From: Acetispira formosa (nom. nud.)
GTDB lineage: Bacteria > Desulfobacterota > Desulfarculia > Adiutricales > Adiutricaceae
Direction: 5' to 3'
Assembly: GCA_023525915.1 (NCBI GenBank)
Contig: CP026657.1
Location: 3,372,001 to 3,436,000, forward strand
Length of the DNA: 64,000 nucleotides
In this document: one piece after another, positions 24,841 through 33,014 of the stretch
How positions within the stretch are numbered: position 1 is the first letter of the stretch
How the letters are laid out: every line of letters begins with the position of its first letter
Notes under the pieces: generated by a model
Databases searched by the model: none
What the model was told of the DNA's origin: nothing
Seen by the model: only the letters and a program-made list of their open reading frames with translations
Made by a program: the position numbers and the translations under genes

Positions 24841-26832
24841 ATGCGGGAAAATGAATCGCTGTGGAGGCTGGCCCGGAAACATTTTGAGAGCCTCTTGAGC
24901 CTGGAGGTCAGGCTGGCTGAAATGGCTGAAGCCGATGGACCGGCCGCCCGCTTGGCGCGCCGGTTTGACGAGTTGAAAGCTTTCGGCTCAATTTTTGAGG
25001 ATTTTTCCGATGATCAGCCGGATGTCCGCCCCTTCATAGAAGCTCTGCGCCGCGCTCTGGATGACCTTCCAGGGGGACTGGACTGCTTTGATTTGTCGGG
25101 GGCCGATCAATGGCAGACGGTGGTTTCTTATTTAAAGGAATTGCAGGCCAGGGTCAGCACTGTTTGTGAAAGTCCCGGCCATTGCCCGAAGGCTGAGGTT
25201 TCTGAATCCGCTGAGGTTGAAACGTCCGCTGACGAACCGGCGGCGGCAGGTGAGCCGGAAACAGTTGAGACTGAAGGGGGTTCTGATCCGGCGGAGGCCG
25301 AATTCGCCATAGAGGATCAATCTCCGCCTGCTGCTGATGACCCGGAAGAACCCGCTGAACATCCGGCCCCCGCCGAACCGGCGGAGGCCGAAACATCCCC
25401 AAAATCTTTAAAAAATTTATCCGAAGTCCTGCCCGGCAAGGAAGGGCCGATCGTCTATTTCCTGATAAAACTTTCAGCCGATTCCGGCAATGACCAAAAA
25501 ACCTTCAGCCTGATAAAGATGCTGCTGGATAAAGCCCTGCCCATTATGGGCGAGACCGGCAAGCATTTCTTTTATCCCCTGGATCTCAACCTGGACAAAA
25601 GTTTCAGCGTGGTGGAGGCCCAGGGCGACCGGGAACTGACCGAGACTCTCGGTCTGGCTGTGACCATTGAGGAGGGCCAGATAGTTCTCAGAGGAACGCC
25701 GCTGACAGGCTTTGACGGTCCTCTTCATTTTTCTTTCGCTCGGATTGATCATGTAGAGAGCGCCGACACGCACCGGAAGCCCATGTATATTGCCGCCGAT
25801 CCGCGTACCTTGTGGCAGGATTTGCCGGTGGAGGATTTTGAGGGCTATCCGGCCGATAATGAAACCCAGGAGGCCCGGCCGCTCCCGGAGACAAATAAAA
25901 TCGTGGTGGCGGCCAGTTGCCGGGGGCGGTCACACGCCCATGCCGCCAAACCGCGTGACGACAGCTTCCTGATTGATTCCGAGGCTGAATCCGGCTGGAA
26001 TTTTGTGGCTGTGGCTGATGGGGCGGGCAGTTCCCGCTTTTCCCGCCAAGGCTCCCGGCTGGCTTGCGAAACAGTTGTCGGGGAGCTGAAAAAATTTTTG
26101 CAGTCCCCGAAGCTGGCTGATTTTTTTCAGGCCAATCAGGAGTTGATGGGGCAATGGAAAGAGGAGTTTGAAGCAGCGGACGGAAGCCTTGAGCCGGGGG
26201 CGGAGGAAAAGTATCACCGGCAAATGGCCGAAAACTGTGGGCTGAGCCTCAATGATCTCGTCTATCGGGCCATATATGAGGGCTACAAATCCATTGAACA
26301 GGAAGCCCAGTCCCGGCAGGCCCAGGTTCGTGATTATCACACCACTTTGATCTGCGCGGCCTTTAAGAAATTTTCCTTCGGCTTTTTTTTCATCACCTAC
26401 TGGGTGGGGGACGGAGCCATGGCTCTTTATGACTGGAACCATAGCGGACGGGTGCTGGTGCCTGGAATCCCGGATGGCGGAGAGTTCGCCGGTCAGACCA
26501 GGTTTCTGACCATGGGGCGGGAGGAAATCAATCCCGAAGCGGTCTCCCGGCGGACGCGATACATTTTTGCCGAAAATTTTGAATCACTCATACTGGCTAC
26601 CGATGGTATAACCGATCCCTTTTTCCCTTCGGAAAAAAGCGTGGTGGACGAAGCCAGGTGGCATGATTTCTGGAGCCGGACTCTGCCGGTGGGGGATGAT
26701 GACGCGCCGCCCTGCCCGGAACTGTTCCAAGACGGAAGCCCTCTCGATGACCAGGCTCTGGCTCTTCGCCGCTGGCTGAATTTCTGGTCGAAGGGCAACC
26801 ATGATGACCGCACCATATTAATCGTTAAGTAA
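24841..26832 (+). CDS. PP2C-type phosphatase of the TerY-P triad
   Basis: A 663-residue protein. Residues 1-100 are helical and unassigned; 110-195 are a Glu/Pro/Ala-rich linker; 205-340 form a globular part of unknown fold. From about 350 onward is a PP2C phosphatase domain with metal-binding Asps in KPRDDSFLID, VAVADGAGSSRFS, WVGDGAMALYD, LATDGITDPF and the final DDRTILIV. It would dephosphorylate Ser/Thr on the neighbouring kinase, TerY or downstream targets. It is transcribed with the TerY genes upstream and the kinase 13 bases downstream. Confidence 0.85.
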   Translation: MRENESLWRLARKHFESLLSLEVRLAEMAEADGPAARLARRFDELKAFGSIFEDFSDDQPDVRPFIEALRRALDDLPGGLDCFDLSGADQWQTVVSYLKELQARVSTVCESPGHCPKAEVSESAEVETSADEPAAAGEPETVETEGGSDPAEAEFAIEDQSPPAADDPEEPAEHPAPAEPAEAETSPKSLKNLSEVLPGKEGPIVYFLIKLSADSGNDQKTFSLIKMLLDKALPIMGETGKHFFYPLDLNLDKSFSVVEAQGDRELTETLGLAVTIEEGQIVLRGTPLTGFDGPLHFSFARIDHVESADTHRKPMYIAADPRTLWQDLPVEDFEGYPADNETQEARPLPETNKIVVAASCRGRSHAHAAKPRDDSFLIDSEAESGWNFVAVADGAGSSRFSRQGSRLACETVVGELKKFLQSPKLADFFQANQELMGQWKEEFEAADGSLEPGAEEKYHRQMAENCGLSLNDLVYRAIYEGYKSIEQEAQSRQAQVRDYHTTLICAAFKKFSFGFFFITYWVGDGAMALYDWNHSGRVLVPGIPDGGEFAGQTRFLTMGREEINPEAVSRRTRYIFAENFESLILATDGITDPFFPSEKSVVDEARWHDFWSRTLPVGDDDAPPCPELFQDGSPLDDQALALRRWLNFWSKGNHDDRTILIVK

Positions 26833-26845
26833 GGACCAAGCGGAG

Positions 26846-28321
26846 ATGACTGTCGTAAAAACCAGGGCCACCGACGGAACCGAAGTGGAATTTGTGTATC
26901 AGAACCCCAAGCAGGGCGGGGTGAAGGACGTCTATTTTGACCCCAATCACCAGTATGCCGTGGCCTTTTTCCGCAAACCGCTGGGCGCGGCCGGGAAAGA
27001 CCGCATCGAGCGGCTGGTGGGGCAATACAGGCAGGGGATTTTTGAGCAGGCCGGGGCTGATTACTGGCAAAACCTGTTCCGCTGGCCTGAAAAAATTGTT
27101 GAATATGACGGGCGAACCGGCATTGTGGTGCCTTTTTACCAGCCAGAATTTTTCTTCGGCGACCAGACTTCTCTCGATGGGGTTGAAAAGGACGGCAAGT
27201 GGTTCGCTTCGGGCAAAAATTTCAATCGCTTTGTGCCGCCGGAAGAAAAGGGCAGCCTTTTGGGCTACCTGCGCATCTGCCTCAATCTCAGCCGGGCGGT
27301 GCGGCGTCTCCACGCGGCCGGGCTGGCCCATTCCGATCTTTCCTATAAAAACTGCCTGGTCGATCCCTCCACCGGGGGAGCCTGCATCATCGATATCGAC
27401 GGCCTGGTGGTGCCGGGACTTTTTCCGCCGGACGTGGTCGGCACGCCCGATTTCATCGCCCCGGAGGTCGTGGCCACCCTTGATCTGCCGATGAGCGATC
27501 CCAACCGGCGGCACCCGCGCCGCGAAACAGACCAGCATGCTTTGGCCGTACTTATCTATCAGTACCTTCTCCATCGCCACCCGTTGCGCGGGGGCAAGAT
27601 TCACAGCTCCGACACCGATGTGCAGGACCGGCTGGAAATGGGGGAAAAGGCCCTTTTTATTGAAAACCCCCATGATCAGTCCAATCGCTATATTGTGCAA
27701 AAAGGCGACAAGGATTTTCTGCCCTGGGTGGATACCAATAAACTGCCCTATACCATCATGGGCCCCTATTTAAAGGCCCTCTTCGACCAGGCTTTCATCG
27801 AGGGCCTCCACGATCCTTGTCGGCGGCCCACCGCCGACAACTGGGAAGACGCCCTGATTAAGACCTGCGACCTGGTGCAGCCGTGTCTGAACGAAAACTG
27901 CGTCAAAGGCTGGTATGTGTTCGATAATTCCACCCGGCCGGTCTGCCCCTACTGCGGCACCCCGTTCCGTGGCCAATTGCCGGTGCTAGATTTCTATTCC
28001 AGCCGCAATGGAACCGACTTCCGCCCCGATCAGCACCGCCTGATGGTTTACCACAACCAGTATCTGTACCGCTGGCACGCCGACCGGAGCGTCTTTCCCA
28101 ACGAGCGCCTCACGGAGGCCGACAAAAAACCGGTGGGCTATTTCGTTTTCCATCAGAACCGATGGATTTTCATCAACCAAACCCTGACCGGCCTTATGGA
28201 CGTCAGTAACCAGAGGCACGTGGGGCCGGGCGAATATGTTGAACTTAAAGACGGCGTGCAACTCCTGTTGTCCCCGGAGAAAACCGGGCGGCTGGCGCAT
28301 GTGTCGCTGGTGGAAGCTTAG
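26846..28321 (+). CDS. Protein kinase of the TerY-P triad with C-terminal zinc ribbon
   Basis: This 491-residue protein has a eukaryotic-type kinase fold. The catalytic loop reads HSDLSYKNCLVD and the metal-binding motif reads IIDIDGL in place of DFG. The glycine-rich loop is poorly defined, as usual for this Ter-associated kinase family. After about residue 350 comes a Cys4 ribbon (CLNENCVKGW, then CPYCGTPF) and a C-terminal beta-rich domain. It is the third member of the TerY-PP2C-kinase triad; sensing is thought to run through metal binding by TerY to phosphorylation control. The target is unknown. Confidence 0.82.
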   Translation: MTVVKTRATDGTEVEFVYQNPKQGGVKDVYFDPNHQYAVAFFRKPLGAAGKDRIERLVGQYRQGIFEQAGADYWQNLFRWPEKIVEYDGRTGIVVPFYQPEFFFGDQTSLDGVEKDGKWFASGKNFNRFVPPEEKGSLLGYLRICLNLSRAVRRLHAAGLAHSDLSYKNCLVDPSTGGACIIDIDGLVVPGLFPPDVVGTPDFIAPEVVATLDLPMSDPNRRHPRRETDQHALAVLIYQYLLHRHPLRGGKIHSSDTDVQDRLEMGEKALFIENPHDQSNRYIVQKGDKDFLPWVDTNKLPYTIMGPYLKALFDQAFIEGLHDPCRRPTADNWEDALIKTCDLVQPCLNENCVKGWYVFDNSTRPVCPYCGTPFRGQLPVLDFYSSRNGTDFRPDQHRLMVYHNQYLYRWHADRSVFPNERLTEADKKPVGYFVFHQNRWIFINQTLTGLMDVSNQRHVGPGEYVELKDGVQLLLSPEKTGRLAHVSLVEA

Positions 28322-28332
28322 ATGGTGAAATC

Positions 28333-29346
28333 ATGATCAGACGTCTGCCGGTTTATCTTTTGCTGGATTGTTCGGAATCAATGGCCGGGCCTCCGCTGGA
28401 CGCGGTGGAAAACGGTGTGGTCACCATGCTGGCCGCGCTGAGAAAAAACCCCTATGCCATGGAAACGGTCTACATGAGCCTGATAACCTTTGACGCCAAG
28501 GCCAGGGTGAACGTGCCCCTGTCGGAGATTCCGTCCATCGTGGCGCCGAGGCTGTCGGTGCGTCCGGGCACCAGCTTGGGCGCGGCTATCAACCTGCTCC
28601 ATGAAAGCCTCAAAAACGATATAGTAAAGACCACGGCCGGCCAGAAAGGCGATTTTCGGCCCCTGGTCTTCATCCTGACCGACGGCCAGCCCACCGACGA
28701 ATGGCAATCAGCCGTAGCCCGCCTGCGTGAGGCTTCGCCGCGGCTGGCCAATATTTACGGTATCGGCTGCGGAGATGAGGTGGATTTCACCACTCTGAGC
28801 CGCATCGCCGACGTCTGTATTCACATGCGGGGCCTTTCCACGGAAAGTTTCGCCCAGTTTTTCGTCTGGATGAGCGCGAGCGTCCAGTCCATGAGCGTGG
28901 CCCCGGATGAAAAAATAAGCTTGGAAAAATTTCCCCTCCAGGAGGGCATGGAACTGGTGGATTCAGCCAATCCGCCGCCCCTCTCCGAGCGCGGACAGCG
29001 GCTCTATTTTCATGTCTGCTGCCGGGAAACAAAAAAACATTACCTGATGCGTTACCGGTATGAACCCGCTTTCCGCTTCTATCTGGCCCAGGACGGCATC
29101 CCCCTGGCGGACGACTTTTTTTCCGATGGAGCGATGAAGGCCCCGGCCGTGTCTTCGGATATGCTCCACGGAGCGGTTGATTGCCCTTACTGCCAGGCCT
29201 CCAACTGGGCCCAGTGCGGTTTCTGCAAGCATCTTTTCTGCATCAGCGAAGACTTTGACGAACCGAGCCTGGTCTGCCCGGTCTGCGAAACCCATCTCAC
29301 CGGCGGCCGCGGCGGCGCTTTTGGCGTCGAAGGTTCCATGGGCTGA
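28333..29346 (+). CDS. terY: TerY vWA protein 3 with zinc-ribbon extension
   Basis: This 337-residue protein has a vWA domain at residues 1-190 (MIDAS DCSESMAGPP, with Glu where Gly is usual; GTSLGAAI; ILTDGQPTD). A unique middle part follows, then a C-terminal double zinc ribbon (CPYCQASNWAQCGFCKHLFC and CPVCETHL) known as the TerY-C arrangement. The substitution in the first MIDAS motif (DCSES instead of DxSGS) may alter metal binding. It is the third vWA gene in the operon and the only one with the ribbon. That suggests a scaffold role next to the kinase, which has its own ribbon. Confidence 0.85.
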   Translation: MIRRLPVYLLLDCSESMAGPPLDAVENGVVTMLAALRKNPYAMETVYMSLITFDAKARVNVPLSEIPSIVAPRLSVRPGTSLGAAINLLHESLKNDIVKTTAGQKGDFRPLVFILTDGQPTDEWQSAVARLREASPRLANIYGIGCGDEVDFTTLSRIADVCIHMRGLSTESFAQFFVWMSASVQSMSVAPDEKISLEKFPLQEGMELVDSANPPPLSERGQRLYFHVCCRETKKHYLMRYRYEPAFRFYLAQDGIPLADDFFSDGAMKAPAVSSDMLHGAVDCPYCQASNWAQCGFCKHLFCISEDFDEPSLVCPVCETHLTGGRGGAFGVEGSMG

Positions 29347-29438
29347 GGGCGGCAGGGTTCTTCAATTGCGGTCTCATCACCTAAACACGAGCAGCGTGTA
29401 ACCAAACCCCACGGGGATTTTTAGAAGGAGCTTTTATT

Positions 29439-30014
29439 ATGGCAGTATCTCTCACTAAAGGCGGAAACGTATCTCTGAGCAAGGAAGCCCCCGGGCTGAA
29501 AGCGATTCTGGTCGGTCTCGGCTGGGACGCCCGCGCCACCGACGGCGGCGATTTCGACCTTGACGCCTGCGCTTTTCTGCTGAAAGAAGACGGCAAAGTC
29601 AGAGGCGACAGTGACTTCATTTTCTACAACAACCTCAAGTCGGCTGACGGTTCGGTCGAACACACCGGCGACAACCTGACCGGCGAGGGCGACGGCGACG
29701 ATGAAGCGCTCAAAGTTGACCTGGACAAAGTGCCCCAGGAGGTCACTCGCGTTTCCTTCACCGTGACCATTCACGACGCCGAGACCCGCCGCCAGAATTT
29801 CGGCATGGTTTCCAACGCTTTCATCCGGGTGGTCAATCAGGCCGACAACAAGGAAATCGCCCGCTTCGACCTCTCCGAGGATATGAGCACTGAAACGGCC
29901 ATGATCTTTGGTGATCTCTATCGTCACAACAACGAATGGAAGTTCAAAGCCATTGGCCAGGGTTTCGCCGGTGGACTTCAGCCGCTGGCCAAAAATTTTG
30001 GCGTAAACGTCTGA
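29439..30014 (+). CDS. terD: TerD tellurite-resistance protein
   Basis: This 191-residue, textbook-length TerD has [27 protein letters not shown], the calcium loop [38 protein letters not shown] and the terminal [15 protein letters not shown]. TerD binds two Ca2+ ions and is cytoplasmic, working with TerB and TerC. AGAAGGAG precedes the ATG. A hairpin with a T-rich tail follows the stop, so some transcripts may end here before terA. TerD and TerE are hard to separate by eye. Confidence 0.93.
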   Translation: MAVSLTKGGNVSLSKEAPGLKAILVGLGWDARATDGGDFDLDACAFLLKEDGKVRGDSDFIFYNNLKSADGSVEHTGDNLTGEGDGDDEALKVDLDKVPQEVTRVSFTVTIHDAETRRQNFGMVSNAFIRVVNQADNKEIARFDLSEDMSTETAMIFGDLYRHNNEWKFKAIGQGFAGGLQPLAKNFGVNV

Positions 30015-30026
30015 TTTGAAATCGTC

Positions 30027-30075
30027 GGCCGTCAAAGCGGGCTCTTCGGGCTCGCTTTGACGGCCTCATTATTTT
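30027..30075 (+). terminator. Terminator-like hairpin between terD and terA
   Basis: GGCCGTCAAAGCG and CGCTTTGACGGCC pair around GGCTCTTCGGGCT. This is followed by TCATTATTTTTTGCC. It could be a partial terminator that sets the terD/terA ratio. Confidence 0.65.
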
Positions 30076-30125
30076 TTGCCAAACTCGAATTGTCCGTCCC
30101 CGGACCGGTCTTCAGGAGCTGATTT

Positions 30126-31319
30126 ATGAAAAGTATGGTTAAGGGCGAAAAAATAAAACTTGAGGATCTGGGTCTGGCCTCCAATTTTGAAGTCGGCGTC
30201 ACTTGTCAGGTGGCCGGTTCAACCGCTGATATCAGCTGTTTCGGGATCGACGCGGACGGCAAGCTCTCTGACGACCGTTATTTCATTTTTTACAACCAGC
30301 CCTCTTCTCCTGAAAAAGCCATCGAAATCAAGGGGGCCTCCGGCGGGTTCGACCAGGTGTTCTCGGTCAATGTTCAGGCTTTGCCCCCCACGGTGGTTCG
30401 GTTGGTCTTCGTGGCCACCATTGACGGCAGCGCAACTTTCTCTGATTTATCCAGCGGGCGTTTTGAACTGCTTGGGCCGGGCGGCCCGGCGGCTTCATTC
30501 CAATTTTCCGGCCGGGATTTCGCCGCCGAAAAAGCGGTTATGATAGGTGAGGTCTACCTCAAGACCGTCTGGCGGCTGGCCGCCGTCGGCCAGGGGTTCA
30601 ATGGCGGGCTGTCGGCGGTGCTCAAACACTTCGGCGGTGAGGAGACAGCTGCCGCGCCGGGGGCGGCTCCCACCCCTCCGGCGGCCGAGGAACCCAAAGT
30701 CAGTCTCTCCAAAGTGCGGCTGGACAAGCAGGGCGAAAAGCATAAAGTCAATCTGACCAAGGACGGCGCTCCCCAGATTTTCCATATCAATCTGCAATGG
30801 GATCAGCCCTCCGGCGGCGGAGGTGGTTCTTTGCTGGGCCGTCTCTTGGGCGGCCGGAGTGGCGGCGGGGCCGATCTTGATCTGGGCTGCATGTGGCGCG
30901 ACCGGCAGGGCAATCAGGGCGTTATTCAACCCTTGGGAGGCAATTTTGGCTCACCCACCGGCATTCCATTCATTTCTCTGGATAAGGATGACCGGTCCGG
31001 CGCGGCGGCCGACGGCGAAAACATGCACCTGATGCGCCCGGAAACAATTTCGCTGGTAGTGATCTTTGCCATGATTTACGAGGGCACGGCCAACTTCAGC
31101 AACGTCAACGCCCGCCTGACCATCTTCGACGGCAAGGGCGGGGAAATACTCATACCGCTCAATGCTCCCGATCCCCGGCGGACCTTCTGCGCGGTGGCCT
31201 CCGTCACAGGAGACGGCGGAGCGCTCAATGTTCAGAAAGAGGAGCGTTACTTTACCGGCCACAAAGAATGTGATCAGTTTTACGGCTTCGGCTTCAACTG
31301 GGTCCGGGGCAGTAAATAA
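30126..31319 (+). CDS. terA: TerA-like tandem TerD-fold protein
   Basis: This 397-residue protein has two divergent TerD-type domains: the first about 1-165 (KSMVKGEKIKLEDLG to GFNGGLSAVLKHFGG), then an Ala/Pro linker, the second about 190-395 (VNLTKDGAPQIFHINLQWD to ERYFTGHKECDQFYGFGFNWV). The second domain has a Gly-rich insertion around GGGGGSLLGRLLGGRSGGG, as in TerA. The calcium loops of the first domain are weak. TerA accompanies TerD/TerE in tellurite, phage and colicin resistance operons. CAGGAG precedes the ATG. It is the last gene of the Ter locus and is convergent with ribB. Confidence 0.85.
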   Translation: MKSMVKGEKIKLEDLGLASNFEVGVTCQVAGSTADISCFGIDADGKLSDDRYFIFYNQPSSPEKAIEIKGASGGFDQVFSVNVQALPPTVVRLVFVATIDGSATFSDLSSGRFELLGPGGPAASFQFSGRDFAAEKAVMIGEVYLKTVWRLAAVGQGFNGGLSAVLKHFGGEETAAAPGAAPTPPAAEEPKVSLSKVRLDKQGEKHKVNLTKDGAPQIFHINLQWDQPSGGGGGSLLGRLLGGRSGGGADLDLGCMWRDRQGNQGVIQPLGGNFGSPTGIPFISLDKDDRSGAAADGENMHLMRPETISLVVIFAMIYEGTANFSNVNARLTIFDGKGGEILIPLNAPDPRRTFCAVASVTGDGGALNVQKEERYFTGHKECDQFYGFGFNWVRGSK

Positions 31320-31358
31320 CCGCCCCGGTTGCGGCCGGAAAGCAATGGCACGCTGAAA

Positions 31359-32003
31359 TCATGCCGCCGCCTTTCTCCGGCGGTAGGCGGCAATGTCCGC
31401 GACAGTAAGAAGCGGCAGGGAATGCTCCTTGGCAAAGGGAATTATTTCAGGCAGGCGGCGCATGGTTCCGTCATCATTGGTCAGTTCACACAAGACCCCG
31501 GCCGGGATAAGCCCGGCCATATTCATCAGGTCGACAGTGGCCTCCGTATGCCCCGCGCGTTCAAGCACCCCGCCGCCTCTGGCGACCAGGGGAAAGATAT
31601 GTCCGGGACGATTGAGATCATCTGGCCGGGCGGCCGGGGCTATAGCCGCTTGTACGGTTCGCACACGATCATGAGCTGACACGCCGGTAGTGACCCCGGT
31701 AGCCGCTTCAATACTGACCGTAAAAGCCGTGCCATACTGGCTGGTATTGTGAGCCGCCATTGGCGGCAGATCTAGGGCAGACGCTTTTGGCCCGGTCAGA
31801 CACAGGCAGACAATACCACTGCAATGCCTGATCATCATGGCCATCTGCCGCACGGTCAGGCTCTCGGCCGGAAAAATCAGATCCCCCTCATTTTCCCGGC
31901 CATCATCATCGACCACAATCACTCCGCCGCCGCTCCGCAGACAAGCCAGAGCCTTATCGATCCGTTCACCGCCATCTCCAAAAAAGAAAAGATCCCGGTT
32001 CAT
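31359..32003 (-). CDS. ribB: 3,4-dihydroxy-2-butanone 4-phosphate synthase
   Basis: This 214-residue enzyme of riboflavin synthesis converts ribulose 5-phosphate to 3,4-dihydroxy-2-butanone 4-phosphate and formate. Motifs are [18 protein letters not shown], the acidic metal site, TGVSAHDR and [19 protein letters not shown] and [11 protein letters not shown]. It is the stand-alone RibB form with no fused GTP cyclohydrolase II. AAAGGAGG precedes the ATG, and an FMN riboswitch precedes that. It is therefore turned down when FMN is plentiful. Confidence 0.95.
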   Translation of the reverse strand: MNRDLFFFGDGGERIDKALACLRSGGGVIVVDDDGRENEGDLIFPAESLTVRQMAMMIRHCSGIVCLCLTGPKASALDLPPMAAHNTSQYGTAFTVSIEAATGVTTGVSAHDRVRTVQAAIAPAARPDDLNRPGHIFPLVARGGGVLERAGHTEATVDLMNMAGLIPAGVLCELTNDDGTMRRLPEIIPFAKEHSLPLLTVADIAAYRRRKAAA

Positions 32004-32093
32004 TTTTTACCTCCTTTGTAAAAAAAACCAGAATCAGGGCGAATACCATATAGCCCGGACAGACGGCAAGAAACCGCGCTGATAAAACCGGGG

Positions 32094-32229
32094 ATATTCT
32101 CTTACATCCGGACTATAACCGTCGGTTCTGGATTTACACCAGATCAGCAGCGCCAGACCGCCTGGAGCCGCTCGCGGACTTCTCTATCGAGTTACCGCCG
32201 GTGGGGACTTTCACCCCGCCCTGAGAATT
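32094..32229 (-). promoter_or_regulatory. FMN riboswitch (RFN element) controlling ribB
   Basis: On the minus strand the leader reads TCTCAGGGCGGGGTGAAAGT then CCCCACCGGCGGT, has the AGCCCGCGAGC-like arm in diverged form, then GATCTGGTGTAAATCCAGA, CCGACGGTTATAGTCCGGAT and a closing AGAGAA. This is the RFN consensus with P1 closed by TTCTC/GAGAA. A GGGC...GCCC foldback and T-run lie between it and the ribosome site (about 32010-32060) and may be the expression platform. Confidence 0.95.
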
Positions 32230-32235
32230 TTTATC

Positions 32236-32264
32236 ATTTTGTCAGACTGGCCCCTTCCTGTCAA
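32236..32264 (-). promoter_or_regulatory. Sigma-70 promoter for the ribB leader
   Basis: On the minus strand, TTGACA (32259-32264) and CAAAAT (32236-32241) are separated by exactly 17 bp. The predicted start falls at the first bases of the riboswitch. Confidence 0.75.
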
Positions 32265-32467
32265 GCCGCCTGATTGAACAACCCGCGGCCATTATCCCAG
32301 GGGCACGACGGCTGAGTACTGATACCGAGGATTTTTATAAAATGATTCCCGCCCATGATTTATAATCAGTAAACTGTTATAATGCCTCCTGACATGGCTT
32401 GCTTTCGGGATTTGTATTAGACGAAGGTTAATCCAGAAGAAGGCTTGAATTGCGGGAGGTCTCAATT

Positions 32468-32941
32468 ATGCAGCACAGAATGAAAACCCATCCATTAACC
32501 ACAGAACAGATTGACGAGTTATTGATACGGGCGCTGACGGGCACGCTCGCCACCATCAACACTGACGGCTCCCCCTATGCGGCTCCCATTCATTTTATCT
32601 ATCTTGATAACGCCGTTTACTTTCATGGCCTGCCAAAGGGAAGCAAGATTGACAACCTCAAGGCCGACCCGCGCGTGAGCATGACTGTTTATGAGATGGA
32701 GAGCCTCCTCCTGGCCCCTGACGGCCAGCCCTGCGATACCAATACCAAATACCGGAGCGTTATTTTGTCGGGCCTGGCGTCGCTGGTTGAGGATATGGGG
32801 CTGAAAAAAGAAATTCTTTCAGCCATTGTAAAAAAATACACTCCGCATCTGAACTCAAATGCGTTCCCCGACAACATGGTCAAGGGCACAGCCGTCATTC
32901 GGATACAGATAAACAGCCTTACCGGCAAATACTACGACTGA
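32468..32941 (+). CDS. Pyridoxamine 5'-phosphate oxidase-fold flavin protein
   Basis: This 157-residue protein starts at ATG 32468 with GGGAGGT upstream. It shows the PNPOx-like split barrel: GTLATINTDGSPYAAPIHFIY, VYFHGLPKGSKIDNL, VSMTVYE and a C-terminal KGTAVIRIQINSLTGK. Such proteins, including the NimA type, bind FMN and reduce small molecules such as nitro compounds or bind haem. The substrate is unknown. A TATAAT at 32378-32383 may serve as its minus-10 element. It is divergent from the FMN-regulated ribB. Confidence 0.82.
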   Translation: MQHRMKTHPLTTEQIDELLIRALTGTLATINTDGSPYAAPIHFIYLDNAVYFHGLPKGSKIDNLKADPRVSMTVYEMESLLLAPDGQPCDTNTKYRSVILSGLASLVEDMGLKKEILSAIVKKYTPHLNSNAFPDNMVKGTAVIRIQINSLTGKYYD

Positions 32942-32979
32942 CTTCAGGCTGGTCTGGCCAGATTCAGGAGATAACAGGG

Positions 32980-33014
32980 CGCCGATTCGCACTTCCGCGA
33001 ATCCGGCGTTTTTT
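32980..33014 (+). terminator. Rho-independent terminator
   Basis: CGCCGATTCGC and GCGAATCCGGCG form a stem followed by TTTTTT. It ends the flavin-protein transcript and touches the stop codon of the convergent sigma-54 activator. Confidence 0.8.
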
